Below are positions 9,213-17,954 of a DNA stretch of 64,000 nucleotides, piece after piece (position 1 is the stretch's first letter; every line of letters starts with the position of its first letter). The notes beneath the pieces are model-generated. The model was not told where the DNA came from and did no database searches. It saw only the letters and a program-made list of their open reading frames with translations. Source of the stretch: Caldilineaceae bacterium (GTDB lineage Bacteria > Chloroflexota > Anaerolineae > Caldilineales > Caldilineaceae). The DNA lies in contig JAHBVF010000019.1 in NCBI GenBank assembly GCA_019637685.1, forward strand, positions 58,785-122,784. Direction: 5' to 3'. The position numbers and the translations under genes were made by a program.

Positions 9213-10723
9213 CAGCGCCCTCCTGTGGCCTTCATCCGGCCTGCGGTCTTCCAACTGCTCGCCTGACTGGCAGCGGGGGCCTGTTCGCCGATATGCACGG
9301 CTCGCCGTCCGGCTTCGTGGGCGATCAGCGCGGCGGAGACGGCCGCGATGCGGGCCTGCTCGTCGGCAGGCTTTTCCGTAGCCATCAGCCGCCGCCGCTC
9401 CAAAAAGCCGGTGTCAAAAGTGCCCCAGATAAACTCAGTGCTGATCATCATTTCCTGGTGAAAGGGGATGGAAGTTTTGATGCCGCCGATGCGGTATTCG
9501 TTGAGCGCCCGGCGCATACGCAGGATTGCTTCTGCCCGCGTCTCTCCCAGCACCACCAGTTTCGCCACCATCGGGTCGTAAAACAGGCTCACTTCAAAGC
9601 CGCGATACAGGCTGCTTTCCACCCGCACACCCGGCCCGGTCGGCTCTTTCAGATAGTTCACCACACCGCTGTTGGGCATAAAATTGTTGAAGGGGTCCTC
9701 CGCGGTGATGCGGCATTCGATGGACCAGCCTTTGGAGACAATATCCTCCTGGCGGTAGCGCAGCCGCCGACCCGCGGCAATGGCAATCTGCTCCTTCACC
9801 AAATCCACACCCGTCACCATCTCCGTGACCGGATGCTCCACTTGCAGCCGGGTGTTCATCTCCAGAAAGTAGAATTTTTCTGCGGCAGAATCGTAGAGAA
9901 ATTCGACTGTGCCCGCGTTGGAATAGTTGACCGATTCCGCGGCGGCAATGGCAATGCGCCCGATTTCGCCCCGCATCGCCGCGTCTACCGCGACGCTGGG
10001 TGATTCTTCAATGAGTTTCTGGTGGCGGCGCTGGATGCTGCACTCCCGCTCGCCCAGATGGATGGTATTGCCGTGATTATCGGCCAGCACCTGCACTTCG
10101 ATGTGACGGGCCGAGGCGATGTACTTTTCCAGATAGACTTCGTCGTTGCCAAAGGCGCTGCCTGCCTCGCGCCGGGCCGCGGAGAGGGCACTGGTAAATT
10201 GAGCCGGGTCGTGGACAACGCGCATGCCTTTGCCGCCGCCGCCCGCGGTCGCCTTCACCATCAGCGGGAAGCCGATTTTGAGTGCGGCGGCTTTCAGTTC
10301 GTCGTCGCCCAGCCCTTTGGCCGAACCGGGGACCAGCGGCACGCCATTTTTTGCGACAGTTTCCCGCGCGGTCTGTTTGTCGCCCATCTTTTCGATGGCT
10401 TCCGGGCTGGGGCCGATGAAAGTGATCCCCGCATCCCGGCAGGCCGCGGCAAAGCTGGCATTTTCCGCCAGAAATCCATAGCCGGGGTGGATGGCATCTA
10501 CGCCAGCTCTGCGCGCCACATCAATAATTTTGTCGATGCGCAGATAGCTTTCCCGGCTGGGCGCGGGGCCAATGCAATAGGCTTCGTTGGCATAACGCAC
10601 ATGCAGCGCGGTGCGGTCCGGCTCGGAGAAGACAGCGACGGTGGAGATGCCCCGCTCCTCGCAGGCCCGCAACACCCGCACAGCAATTTCGCCCCGGTTG
10701 GCAACCAATACTTTTTTGAACAT
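9209..10723 (-). CDS. accC: biotin carboxylase subunit (acetyl/propionyl-CoA carboxylase)
   Basis: 504 residues; ATP-grasp enzyme that carboxylates the biotin of the carrier. It shows FKKVLVANRGEIAVRV at the N-terminus, the glycine-rich ATP loop KATAGGGGKGMR, and the catalytic segment EMNTRLQVEHPVTE. The C-terminal tail beyond the biotin carboxylase domain (after about residue 445) is longer than standalone AccC and rich in alanine (about residues 460-504), perhaps a linker lost from an alpha-chain fusion. The stop overlaps the carrier start. It lies downstream of the carboxyltransferase and the 190-residue unknown gene. Confidence 0.93.
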
Positions 10724-10836
10724 TTACAGCCTCGATTGAAGAAAATAGAACGCGGATGATCGCGGATTTTTATTGTGCTGCGTGCTGCGTGAGGTGTAGC
10801 CCCGTGATTTCACGAGACACGCAGCACACAGCACCC

Positions 10837-11409
10837 CTACACACCTTCCCGATGCACCCGCGCCGTCACAAAGACCCGGTCCACCCCCAGAGGATGGGGC
10901 GGCAGTTCGCTGGCTTCGTGCCATTCGCCGAAGACTGCATCCCCCGGCGTCAGAATCAACCGCTGGAAATTCCACAGAATCACATTCAGATTGCGCCCGA
11001 CAGGATTTTCGTAGCTGTCTTCCACAATGCCCTGCACATAGACCAGCCCGCTGATATAGCGGGTCTCCCACGTGCCATAGGGCAACTGGCCGTCGCCGTC
11101 CGGTGCACAGGTGGCGCGCAGGTGGACCGGGCCGCAGTCGATGGAGAGATAGGCCAACTGGTCGTGGCCGTATTCGATATCGGCCTCGACGATCTGCCCG
11201 GCAAAGGCGTAGGTGGCCGGGCCGACCCGTACAAAACGTTTCTCCAGCGGCTCCGGCTGCACCGTATACCAGTGCTCGGCGTTGCTGTCCGGCAACAGAA
11301 TGCCGCCGTCCAACACCAGAGACAACGACTCCCCCTGCTGCAAGCCGGGGAAGCCCATCAGTTCGTACTGGGCAGCGGGTAGTTCAAATTCGATTTCGGA
11401 GAGGGGCAT
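10837..11409 (-). CDS. uncharacterised protein within the acyl-CoA carboxylase cluster
   Basis: 190 residues, no signal peptide and no membrane segment. I do not recognise a family. It is rich in aromatic residues and acidic, with segments such as YGTWETRYISGLVYVQG and NVILWNFQRLIL suggesting a compact beta-rich fold. It sits on the same strand between the carboxyltransferase and biotin carboxylase genes, with a 19-bp inverted repeat upstream (11427-11491). Position suggests a role tied to the carboxylase, such as assembly or regulation, but nothing in the sequence proves it. Confidence 0.75.
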   Translation of the reverse strand: MPLSEIEFELPAAQYELMGFPGLQQGESLSLVLDGGILLPDSNAEHWYTVQPEPLEKRFVRVGPATYAFAGQIVEADIEYGHDQLAYLSIDCGPVHLRATCAPDGDGQLPYGTWETRYISGLVYVQGIVEDSYENPVGRNLNVILWNFQRLILTPGDAVFGEWHEASELPPHPLGVDRVFVTARVHREGV

Positions 11410-11426
11410 AGCTTTTCAAATTCCTC

Positions 11427-11491
11427 AACTACAAAGGCACAAAGACACGAAGAAAAAACGGATCTAATCTTTTCTTTGTGCCTTTGTAGTT
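11427..11491 (-). terminator. long inverted repeat between carboxyltransferase and 190-aa gene
   Basis: AACTACAAAGGCACAAAGA (11427-11445) is perfectly complementary to 11473-11491 with a 27-nt loop. It could terminate or attenuate leftward transcription after the carboxyltransferase. The arm words (GGCACAAAGACAC-like) also occur as single copies near 36893-36910 and 20752-20760, so this may be a paired dispersed repeat rather than a dedicated terminator. Confidence 0.5.
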
Positions 11492-11505
11492 CGTAACGTT
11501 CATTG

Positions 11506-13065
11506 TTAGAGCGGAATATTCCCGTGCTTCTTGGCCGGTATCTGGTCCCGCTTGTTTTGAAGCATTTCCAGGGTGTTTATCAGCCGGGGTCGGGTCTCGT
11601 GGGGTTCAATGACGTTATCGATGAAGCCCGCGGCCGCGGCCACATACGGGTTGGCGAAGCGATCCCGGTAGTCGGCCACCAGTTCGTTCTTGCGCACCAG
11701 CGGATCGTCAGCGGCGGTGATGTCCCGGCGGAAGATGACATTGACCGCGCCCTCCGGCCCCATCACCGCAATCTCCGCGCTGGGCCAGGCCAGCACCATA
11801 TCCGCGCCCAGATGGCGGGGGTTCATCACACAATAGGCCCCGCCATAGGCTTTGCGGATGATGACCGTCAGTTTGGGCACTGTGGCTTCGGCAAAGGCGT
11901 AGAGCAGTTTGGCCCCGTGGCGGATGATACCGCCGTGTTCCTGATTGAGACCGGGCATAAAGCCGGGCACATCTTCCAACACCACCAGGGGAATGTTGAA
12001 GGCGTCGCAGAAGCGCACAAAACGGGCCGCCTTCTGGCTGGCGTCCACATCCAGCACACCGGCCAACACCGATGGCTGCTGGGCCACAATGCCCACGGAA
12101 CGCCCTCCCAGCCGGGCAAAGCAGACAATCACATTCTGTGCCCAGTGCTGGTGGACTTCCAGAAACTGGCCGCCATCCACAACGCGCTTGATGATTTCCT
12201 TCATATCGTAGGGACGGTTGGGATTGTCCGGCACAATCGAGTCCAACTCCTCGTCCTGGCGCAGGGGATCGTCTGTGCCAGCCACAAAGGGCGGGTCTTC
12301 CATATTGTTGTTGGGCAGATAGCTCATCAACTGTTGGGCCAGGAAGATGGCATCTGCTTCGCTATCCGCGCTGAAGTGGGCCACGCCAGATTTGCTGCCG
12401 TGGACCGACGCGCCGCCCAATTCCTCGAAGGTAACTTCTTCGTGGGTCACTGTCTTGACCACATCCGGCCCGGTGACAAACATATGGCTGGTGTCCTTGA
12501 CCATCACCACAAAATCGGTGATGGCGGGGCTGTAGACAGCGCCCCCCGCGCAGGGTCCCATAATCAGGCTGATCTGGGGGACAACGCCGGACGCCATCAC
12601 ATTGCGGTAGAAGATGTCCGCATAGCCGGCCAGGCTGTGGACCCCCTCCTGAATACGTGCGCCGCCGGAATCGTTCAGGCCGATGACAGCCGCGCCGTTC
12701 TTCATGGCCATATCCATTATTTTGCAGATCTTTTGGGCGTGGGCATAGCTGACCGAGCCGCCGATGACCGTAAAATCCTGGGCATAAATGTAGACCAGCC
12801 GTCCATCCAGGGTTCCATAGCCGGTCACCACCCCATCGCCGGGAATCTTCTGCTTGTCGAGACCAAATTCGGAGGAGTTGTGGGTAACGAAGATGTCCAT
12901 CTCTTTGAAACTGCCTTTGTCGAGAAGCAGTTCCATGCGCTCCCGCGCGGTCATCTTGCCTTTGGCGTGCTGGGCGGCAATGCGATCCGCGCCGCCTCCC
13001 TGGCGCGCCGCGCCCTTGCGCTCGCGCAGTTCCAAAATACGTGGGTCCGTACTGTTCGTGCTCAA
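11506..13065 (-). CDS. acyl-CoA carboxylase carboxyltransferase (beta) subunit
   Basis: 519 residues in the PccB/AccD5-type family that moves the carboxyl group from biotin to acetyl- or propionyl-CoA. Both crotonase-like halves are present: [19 protein letters not shown] and [17 protein letters not shown] in the N-half, and [21 protein letters not shown] and [18 protein letters not shown] in the C-half. I chose the TTG at 13065 because GAGGTGA lies just upstream and the family starts near there; an ATG at 13128 would add 21 unconserved residues. It is first in a leftward cluster with the biotin carboxylase and carrier. Confidence 0.93.
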   Translation of the reverse strand: MSTNSTDPRILELRERKGAARQGGGADRIAAQHAKGKMTARERMELLLDKGSFKEMDIFVTHNSSEFGLDKQKIPGDGVVTGYGTLDGRLVYIYAQDFTVIGGSVSYAHAQKICKIMDMAMKNGAAVIGLNDSGGARIQEGVHSLAGYADIFYRNVMASGVVPQISLIMGPCAGGAVYSPAITDFVVMVKDTSHMFVTGPDVVKTVTHEEVTFEELGGASVHGSKSGVAHFSADSEADAIFLAQQLMSYLPNNNMEDPPFVAGTDDPLRQDEELDSIVPDNPNRPYDMKEIIKRVVDGGQFLEVHQHWAQNVIVCFARLGGRSVGIVAQQPSVLAGVLDVDASQKAARFVRFCDAFNIPLVVLEDVPGFMPGLNQEHGGIIRHGAKLLYAFAEATVPKLTVIIRKAYGGAYCVMNPRHLGADMVLAWPSAEIAVMGPEGAVNVIFRRDITAADDPLVRKNELVADYRDRFANPYVAAAAGFIDNVIEPHETRPRLINTLEMLQNKRDQIPAKKHGNIPL

Positions 13066-13551
13066 ATGATTCACCTCAAATGCGGGGAACGAACGTTGTG
13101 CCACTGATAAACGCGAATACCTATCCATAATACTGCGCTGGATTCGTGTTCACCACCGGCCAATATTTGCTGACCGGCTATAATATCCGTGTCTGTTTAC
13201 AAATTAGTGTATATGCCCGGTGGGGCACAACCAGCAATGAAAACAGGAACGCAGATTTACGCAGAAGACACAGATTACGCAGATTTTATCCGTGTTTATC
13301 CGCGTTCATCAGTGGCTATTTTCAGGTTAGTGTGTATGCCCGGTGGGGCACAACCAGCAATGAAAACAGGAACGCAGATTTTATCCGTGTTTATCCGCGT
13401 TCATCAGTGGCTATTTTCAGGTTAGGCGACACGACCGACTGACACCGATAACGACGAAAATCATCCACAGATGGCGCAGATTTTCACAGATTGAATCCGT
13501 CCCCATCCCTCCTATCCGCGTTCATCCGTGACTATTTTCAAGCCAAAATCT
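13066..13551. other. 486-bp noncoding gap with dispersed and tandem repeats
   Basis: No gene is seen. The gap contains the leader of the carboxyltransferase gene, a tandem duplication at 13204-13421, and several copies of a dispersed motif of the type TTATCCGCGTTCATC and its relatives, up to the stop of the membrane acyltransferase-like gene. Confidence 0.6.
13204..13421. repeat. tandem duplication, units of 123 and 95 bp
   Basis: Unit 1 (13204-13326) and unit 2 (13327-13421) share TTAGTGTRTATGCCCGG, GGGGCACAACCAGCAATG and TTATCCGCGTTCATCAGTGG. They differ mainly by a 28-bp stretch present only in unit 1 and a single base near the start. Confidence 0.85.
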
Positions 13552-14361
13552 TTAGAAAAGGCCCAGATCGGCAAAGCCCGTTACTATAAAAAGGCCCACG
13601 AGAATTGGCTGGTGGATGACGTAGATAATAAGCGAATGCTTGCCCAGAAAGCCCAATAGATTGAACGGGAAAAAGGCCGAATAGTCGCGCAGGGAGAACT
13701 GGCGCACACCCCCGGTGTAGAGCGAATTGCCCAGGAAGACACCCATCAGCACCACCGCAAACCAATGCACCAGCGGGAAATAATCCCGGGGAGCGTAGCC
13801 GGGCGGGGTGATCCCCAGCCAGACCCACGCGGTTGTGTCGGTTGGAATCGTCTGTAGATAGTAGCTCAAGGGGATCAGAATGGCGATAAAGAGTAGATTG
13901 AGCCAGCGAAAGCGGAGGAAGGGATAGGCCAGAATGATGGAGACGCCGATCATATGCAGGACGCCAAAATCGATGCGCCCCTGACCCAGCAGCCACAGCC
14001 CTGTCCCCATGGCAAGCCCTGTGCCAAGCACCAGCAGACCCCGCCGGAAAAATTTCCAATAGAGACCGTCGCTGCCGTCCGCTTTCTGGCGCGCCCGGTT
14101 ATAACTGACTGTCAGCGAAATACCCACCAGCAGCACAAAGGACGAGGCAATCGAGCGCTGGAAGTAGAACCAGAAGGGACTGAAGAGGTCGATATACACT
14201 TCGGCATAGACCCGCAGGTCCCAGGCGAAGTGGTAGATGACCATAGACACAATTGCCAGCCCTCGCCAGGCATCGATCTCCCAGAGGCGGCGGGTAGAGA
14301 TACTGGTCCTGGCTGCCGATGATTTTGTCTTGCGCGCTGGAACTGTTGCCGCCTGGGCCAT
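13552..14361 (-). CDS. DUF1624 / heparan-alpha-glucosaminide acetyltransferase-like membrane protein
   Basis: 269-residue polytopic membrane protein with about seven to eight hydrophobic segments. The N-terminal RRLWEIDAWRGLAIVSMV followed by IYHFAWDL is the signature of the HGSNAT_cat/DUF1624 family, which carries the transmembrane-histidine motif used for acetyl transfer across membranes; the bacterial substrates are unknown. The ATG at 14361 was selected because GGGGAG lies nine bases upstream and the family motif begins about 35 residues later; upstream in-frame codons encode unconserved sequence. It stands alone on the minus strand. Confidence 0.85.
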   Translation of the reverse strand: MAQAATVPARKTKSSAARTSISTRRLWEIDAWRGLAIVSMVIYHFAWDLRVYAEVYIDLFSPFWFYFQRSIASSFVLLVGISLTVSYNRARQKADGSDGLYWKFFRRGLLVLGTGLAMGTGLWLLGQGRIDFGVLHMIGVSIILAYPFLRFRWLNLLFIAILIPLSYYLQTIPTDTTAWVWLGITPPGYAPRDYFPLVHWFAVVLMGVFLGNSLYTGGVRQFSLRDYSAFFPFNLLGFLGKHSLIIYVIHQPILVGLFIVTGFADLGLF

Positions 14362-14674
14362 AGAAGTGACTCCCCAATCTCCACAAAATCGTACCGAAGT
14401 ATTCGTTCGCCCACATACAGGCCAAAGGACCCGGCCAGAACATCCAGCCAGAACCTGCGGACAATGAGCAAAGAGGGCAAGAGTGAATCTACCACCAGTT
14501 GCGGCTTTCCTGCAAAGATCCAGTCCAACACAGCCCCAAATCCCACACAGCCGAAAGGACACTCCCACAGCCTCTCGCACACCCGCGTCTCACCTGGCCG
14601 CGGTTCGGGTTTGGGTGGCATCCGTGCTATAGTCTACAGACAGGATTCCCGGACAGCGGGCGGGGCTGTGTTCC

Positions 14675-14992
14675 CTATCCAAATGTCAAGGCCAGCGTCC
14701 CCGCGAAGAGTCCTATCAGCAGACAGAACCCTGCGAAAAGGGCAACCAGCAGCGTCAATCCGCAGCCAAAGCCCACATTCATCCCGACTGTGCGTTCGTC
14801 ATAGAGCCGGGACAGGAGCGCTGCCGAACCGCTGACCACAGCCATCAGCACCAGACTGGTCAGGCCACTGCTCCAGGCCGCGCCCAGGCCCAAAGTTTCG
14901 AAGCAGAGAAAAAAGGCAAGCACACCGGAGCCGACGCCCGCAAAGACACTGAAGAGAATGATAGGCAGTGTCGGTGTGGGGGCGGGGGACAT
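14675..14992 (-). CDS. small membrane protein, unknown
   Basis: 105 residues with three to four hydrophobic segments (around residues 9-32, 42-60 and 70-103) rich in Gly, Ala and Leu. It is probably a small inner-membrane protein. I do not recognise a family. The ATG at 14992 starts just before the first membrane segment, but no clear ribosome site precedes it, so the start is uncertain. It diverges from birA, sharing a gap of about 113 bp. Confidence 0.6.
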   Translation of the reverse strand: MSPAPTPTLPIILFSVFAGVGSGVLAFFLCFETLGLGAAWSSGLTSLVLMAVVSGSAALLSRLYDERTVGMNVGFGCGLTLLVALFAGFCLLIGLFAGTLALTFG

Positions 14993-15105
14993 AGAGTGCT
15001 TGCCAATGGCTTCATGCCGGTTGCGTTCCAATCCCCAGGCCCACCCCGGCTCAGCCTGGACCAAACAGGTCAATTTTACACGATTGCCCCCTATATCACA
15101 AGCAA

Positions 15106-15969
15106 ATGGACATTCAGACAGTAGCCGCGGCCCTGGCCGACCAGCCCTTCGGCCATACAATCCACCATTATTCCTCTGTGCCCAGCACAATGCCCATTGC
15201 CCGGGGTCTGGCCGAAGAAGCCACCGACCCCGGCCACGCGTCCGGCATTGTGGTGGTGGCCGATGAGCAGACCGCAGGCCGGGGGCGGTTGGATCGGCGC
15301 TGGGAGACGCCACCGGGCCGGGCGTTGCTGGTCAGCCTGCTTGTGGCCGGTCCGCACCTGCCCGATCGTCCCGCCCAGTTGCCGATGATTGCGGGGCTGG
15401 CCGTGCTGGACGCGGTGAGAGCCATCTGCCCAACCCCAAACGACGCGGATATGTTTCATCTCAAATGGCCCAACGATCTGGTGGCTGTGTGGCCCCATGG
15501 CCCGCGGAAAGTCGCCGGGCTGCTGGCCGAGAGCAGTCTGGGCAGCCAGGGCATTCGCTACGCGGTGCTGGGCGTGGGCATCAACGTCAACCAGCGGGCC
15601 GACGAATTGCCCGCACCCCGGCCCGGCGGATTGCCACCCGCCAGCCTGCGCACACTCTTCGGGCGCGACTTTGGCCGAGAAACCCTGCTCATCGCCCTTT
15701 GCCGTTCATTGTCTACACTGTTGGCCGGGCCGGATCGTCCACCAGCGGGGGAAATCCACGCCCGTTGGCAGGCCGCGCTCATCAACCTGGGACAGCAGGT
15801 GGTGGTCCATAGCAACACAGATGACTGGCGTGGGCAGGTGGTGGGCACGGATGTGGACGGCGCCCTGCTGGTGGTGGATGGGACAGGACGTCGGGTTGCG
15901 GTCGCGGCTGGGGATGTCTCCATCGAGACTGTTGGCGTGCAGCCCGATTCCCGCGGGCCGGCCCGCTAA
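15106..15969 (+). CDS. birA: biotin--[acetyl-CoA-carboxylase] ligase
   Basis: 287 residues. BirA activates biotin as biotinyl-AMP and attaches it to carrier proteins such as the one encoded at 8718-9212. The biotin/ATP loop AGRGRLDRRW (about residues 57-66) and KWPNDL are present, followed by the small C-terminal SH3-like domain. There is no N-terminal helix-turn-helix, so this is a monofunctional (group I) ligase that does not repress biotin genes. Its closeness to the carboxylase cluster fits its role. Confidence 0.93.
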   Translation: MDIQTVAAALADQPFGHTIHHYSSVPSTMPIARGLAEEATDPGHASGIVVVADEQTAGRGRLDRRWETPPGRALLVSLLVAGPHLPDRPAQLPMIAGLAVLDAVRAICPTPNDADMFHLKWPNDLVAVWPHGPRKVAGLLAESSLGSQGIRYAVLGVGINVNQRADELPAPRPGGLPPASLRTLFGRDFGRETLLIALCRSLSTLLAGPDRPPAGEIHARWQAALINLGQQVVVHSNTDDWRGQVVGTDVDGALLVVDGTGRRVAVAAGDVSIETVGVQPDSRGPAR

Positions 15970-16128
15970 CAACTGCCCTGGGCAGGGCCACGCAGGCTCT
16001 TTTGTCCCATTCGCGACAGCGGCAACTCCTCACTTTTTGCGCCCTTTCCTCCCTGCCGTTTATCGGGTAAGATAGAACGGGAGCAACACCCACCCTTCTC
16101 GCCCTGCCCATCTACAGGAGGAAAATCC

Positions 16129-17763
16129 ATGAAAGTCGTTGACGCCATTGCCCATATGCTCAAAGCAGAAGGCGTAGAAATCCTCTTCGCCTATCCTGTC
16201 AACCCACTCATCGAGGCCGCGGCCAAAGTGGACATTCGCACGATTATTGTGCGCCAGGAGCGCATCGGCCTGCACATGGCCGACGCCATCAGCCGTCTCT
16301 CCTCCGGCAAGCAGATCGGCGTCTTTTGTATGCAGAGCGGCCCCGGCTCGGAGAATGCCTTTGGCGGTGTGGCCCAGGCATTTGGCGATTCGTCGCCGAT
16401 TGTCGTCATCCCCGGCGGCTATCCCCGAGCCTACAATCAGGTCCAGCCCAACTTCAACTCCGCGCTCAACTACCGCCACGTGACCAAATCCAGCGAGCAG
16501 CTCACCGACCCGGCCGCGCTGGGCGAGCAGATGCGCCGGGCCTTCACCGCGGTGCGCAACGGACGCCCCCGCCCCGCGCTGCTGGAGATTCCCGGGGATC
16601 TGTGGAACGCGGAGACCGACGAGCCGACCAGCTATCGCCCCGCGCCCTCCGTGCGCTATGGGCCAGACCCGGCGGGTGTGGAGCAGGTAGCCGATGTGCT
16701 GCTGGCATCCGAGCGGCTGGTTATCTACGCGGGCCAGGGCGTCCACTACGCCCAGGCTTGGGAGAGTTTGCAGGAACTGGCCGAACTGTTGGAAGCACCG
16801 GTGACGACGACCCTCAACGGCAAGAGCGCCTTTCCGGAAAATCACCCCCTGGCCCTCGGCTCCGCCAACCGCACCCACACCCGGGGCGTCCACGAATTTC
16901 TCGAAAAGGCGGACACGGTTTTTGGCATTGGCAACAGTTTCAGCCGCACCAGCTTTGGCGTAAAGATGCCGCCGGGCAAGACGTACGTCCACGCCACCCT
17001 GGACCCGGCAGACCTGAACAAAGATGTGGTGGCAGACTACGCGCTGCTGGGCGACGCGGAATTGACGTTGCGTGCACTGATTGCAGCGGTGGGCAAGCGC
17101 ATCGGCAGCGGTGGCCGCGGGCGTCGGGCATCGGTGGAGGCGGAGATTGCTGAGGTCAACGGCGCGTGGCTGGCCGAGTGGATGCCCAAATTGACCAGCG
17201 ACGAATCGCCCATCACCCCCTACCGGGTGATCTGGGAACTGATGCACGCGGTGGATGTGGAAAAGACAATCATCACCCACGACGCGGGCAGCCCTCGGGA
17301 TCAGCTTTCTCCCTTCTGGAAACCGACGGTTCCTCTCTCCTATCTGGGCTGGGGCAAGACGACCCAATTGGGCTTTGGCCTGGGACTGGCAATGGGCGCA
17401 AAACTGGCCCACCCGGACAAACTCTGCATCAACGTCTGGGGGGACGCGGCCATCGGCTTTACAGGGATGGACTTCGAGACCGCAGTGCGGGAGCGCATCC
17501 CGATTCTGTCGATTCTTTTCAATAATTTCTCCATGGCCTGCGAAATTCCGATTATGGGCGTTTCGACCGAGAAGTACGGCTCCACAAACATTTCCGGCAA
17601 CTACGCCAAAATGGCCGAGGCTTTCGGCGGCTACGGCGAGCGGATCGAGGCGGTGGACCAGATCGTCCCGGCCATTTTGCGGGGCATCCAGAAGACGCAA
17701 GAGGGCACGCCGGTGCTGCTGGAATTCCTGACTGCCAAAGAGTTGCAGACGTCGATGTTTTAG
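16129..17763 (+). CDS. thiamine pyrophosphate-dependent enzyme (acetolactate synthase-like)
   Basis: 544 residues with the three TPP-enzyme domains. The N-terminal PYR domain has the catalytic glutamate E44 in VRQERIGLHMAD, the central domain follows, and the C-terminal PP domain has the TPP/Mg motif starting WGDAAIGFTGMD and ending LFNNFSM. The ATG at 16129 follows AGGAGG. It resembles the acetolactate synthase large-subunit superfamily, but no regulatory small subunit or branched-chain amino acid genes are nearby, so a decarboxylase or other carboligase is equally possible. It is monocistronic. Confidence 0.85.
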   Translation: MKVVDAIAHMLKAEGVEILFAYPVNPLIEAAAKVDIRTIIVRQERIGLHMADAISRLSSGKQIGVFCMQSGPGSENAFGGVAQAFGDSSPIVVIPGGYPRAYNQVQPNFNSALNYRHVTKSSEQLTDPAALGEQMRRAFTAVRNGRPRPALLEIPGDLWNAETDEPTSYRPAPSVRYGPDPAGVEQVADVLLASERLVIYAGQGVHYAQAWESLQELAELLEAPVTTTLNGKSAFPENHPLALGSANRTHTRGVHEFLEKADTVFGIGNSFSRTSFGVKMPPGKTYVHATLDPADLNKDVVADYALLGDAELTLRALIAAVGKRIGSGGRGRRASVEAEIAEVNGAWLAEWMPKLTSDESPITPYRVIWELMHAVDVEKTIITHDAGSPRDQLSPFWKPTVPLSYLGWGKTTQLGFGLGLAMGAKLAHPDKLCINVWGDAAIGFTGMDFETAVRERIPILSILFNNFSMACEIPIMGVSTEKYGSTNISGNYAKMAEAFGGYGERIEAVDQIVPAILRGIQKTQEGTPVLLEFLTAKELQTSMF

Positions 17764-17865
17764 GCAAATTGCGGCCCGCCAATAGGGCTGTATACACGGA
17801 TAGAAAGGAACACGGATTTTTTTCTGCGAAAATTCGTGTCATCTGCGCAATCTGCGTTGAAATCA

Positions 17866-17903
17866 AAAGAGCGCAAAGGAAGAAAATCTCCTTTGCGCTC
17901 TTT
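17866..17903. terminator. hairpin between convergent TPP-enzyme and GH2 genes
   Basis: AAAGAGCGCAAAGGA (17866-17880) pairs perfectly with 17889-17903 around an 8-nt loop. The arms begin and end in A/T runs, so it could terminate from both sides. Confidence 0.7.
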
Positions 17904-17919
17904 GCTTTGCTTGCACCGA

Positions 17920-17952
17920 AGTAGTTCGACTTTTTTGAAAAGTCGAACTACT
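17920..17952. repeat. 33-nt perfect hairpin, copy 3 of 3
   Basis: Arms AGTAGTTCGACTTTT (17920-17934) and its complement (17938-17952) with loop TTG. The third base differs from copies 1 and 2 (T instead of A) and the opposite arm changes to match. It lies immediately before the stop codon of the GH2 gene. Confidence 0.85.
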
Positions 17953-17954
17953 GG

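Noticed and set aside
13204..13421. CRISPR array
   Set aside because: Only two units, long and nearly identical throughout, with no unique spacers and no cas genes.
16129..17763. Calling the TPP enzyme ilvB/ilvG
   Set aside because: No small subunit or branched-chain amino acid genes nearby and the family has many activities; kept as a general TPP enzyme.
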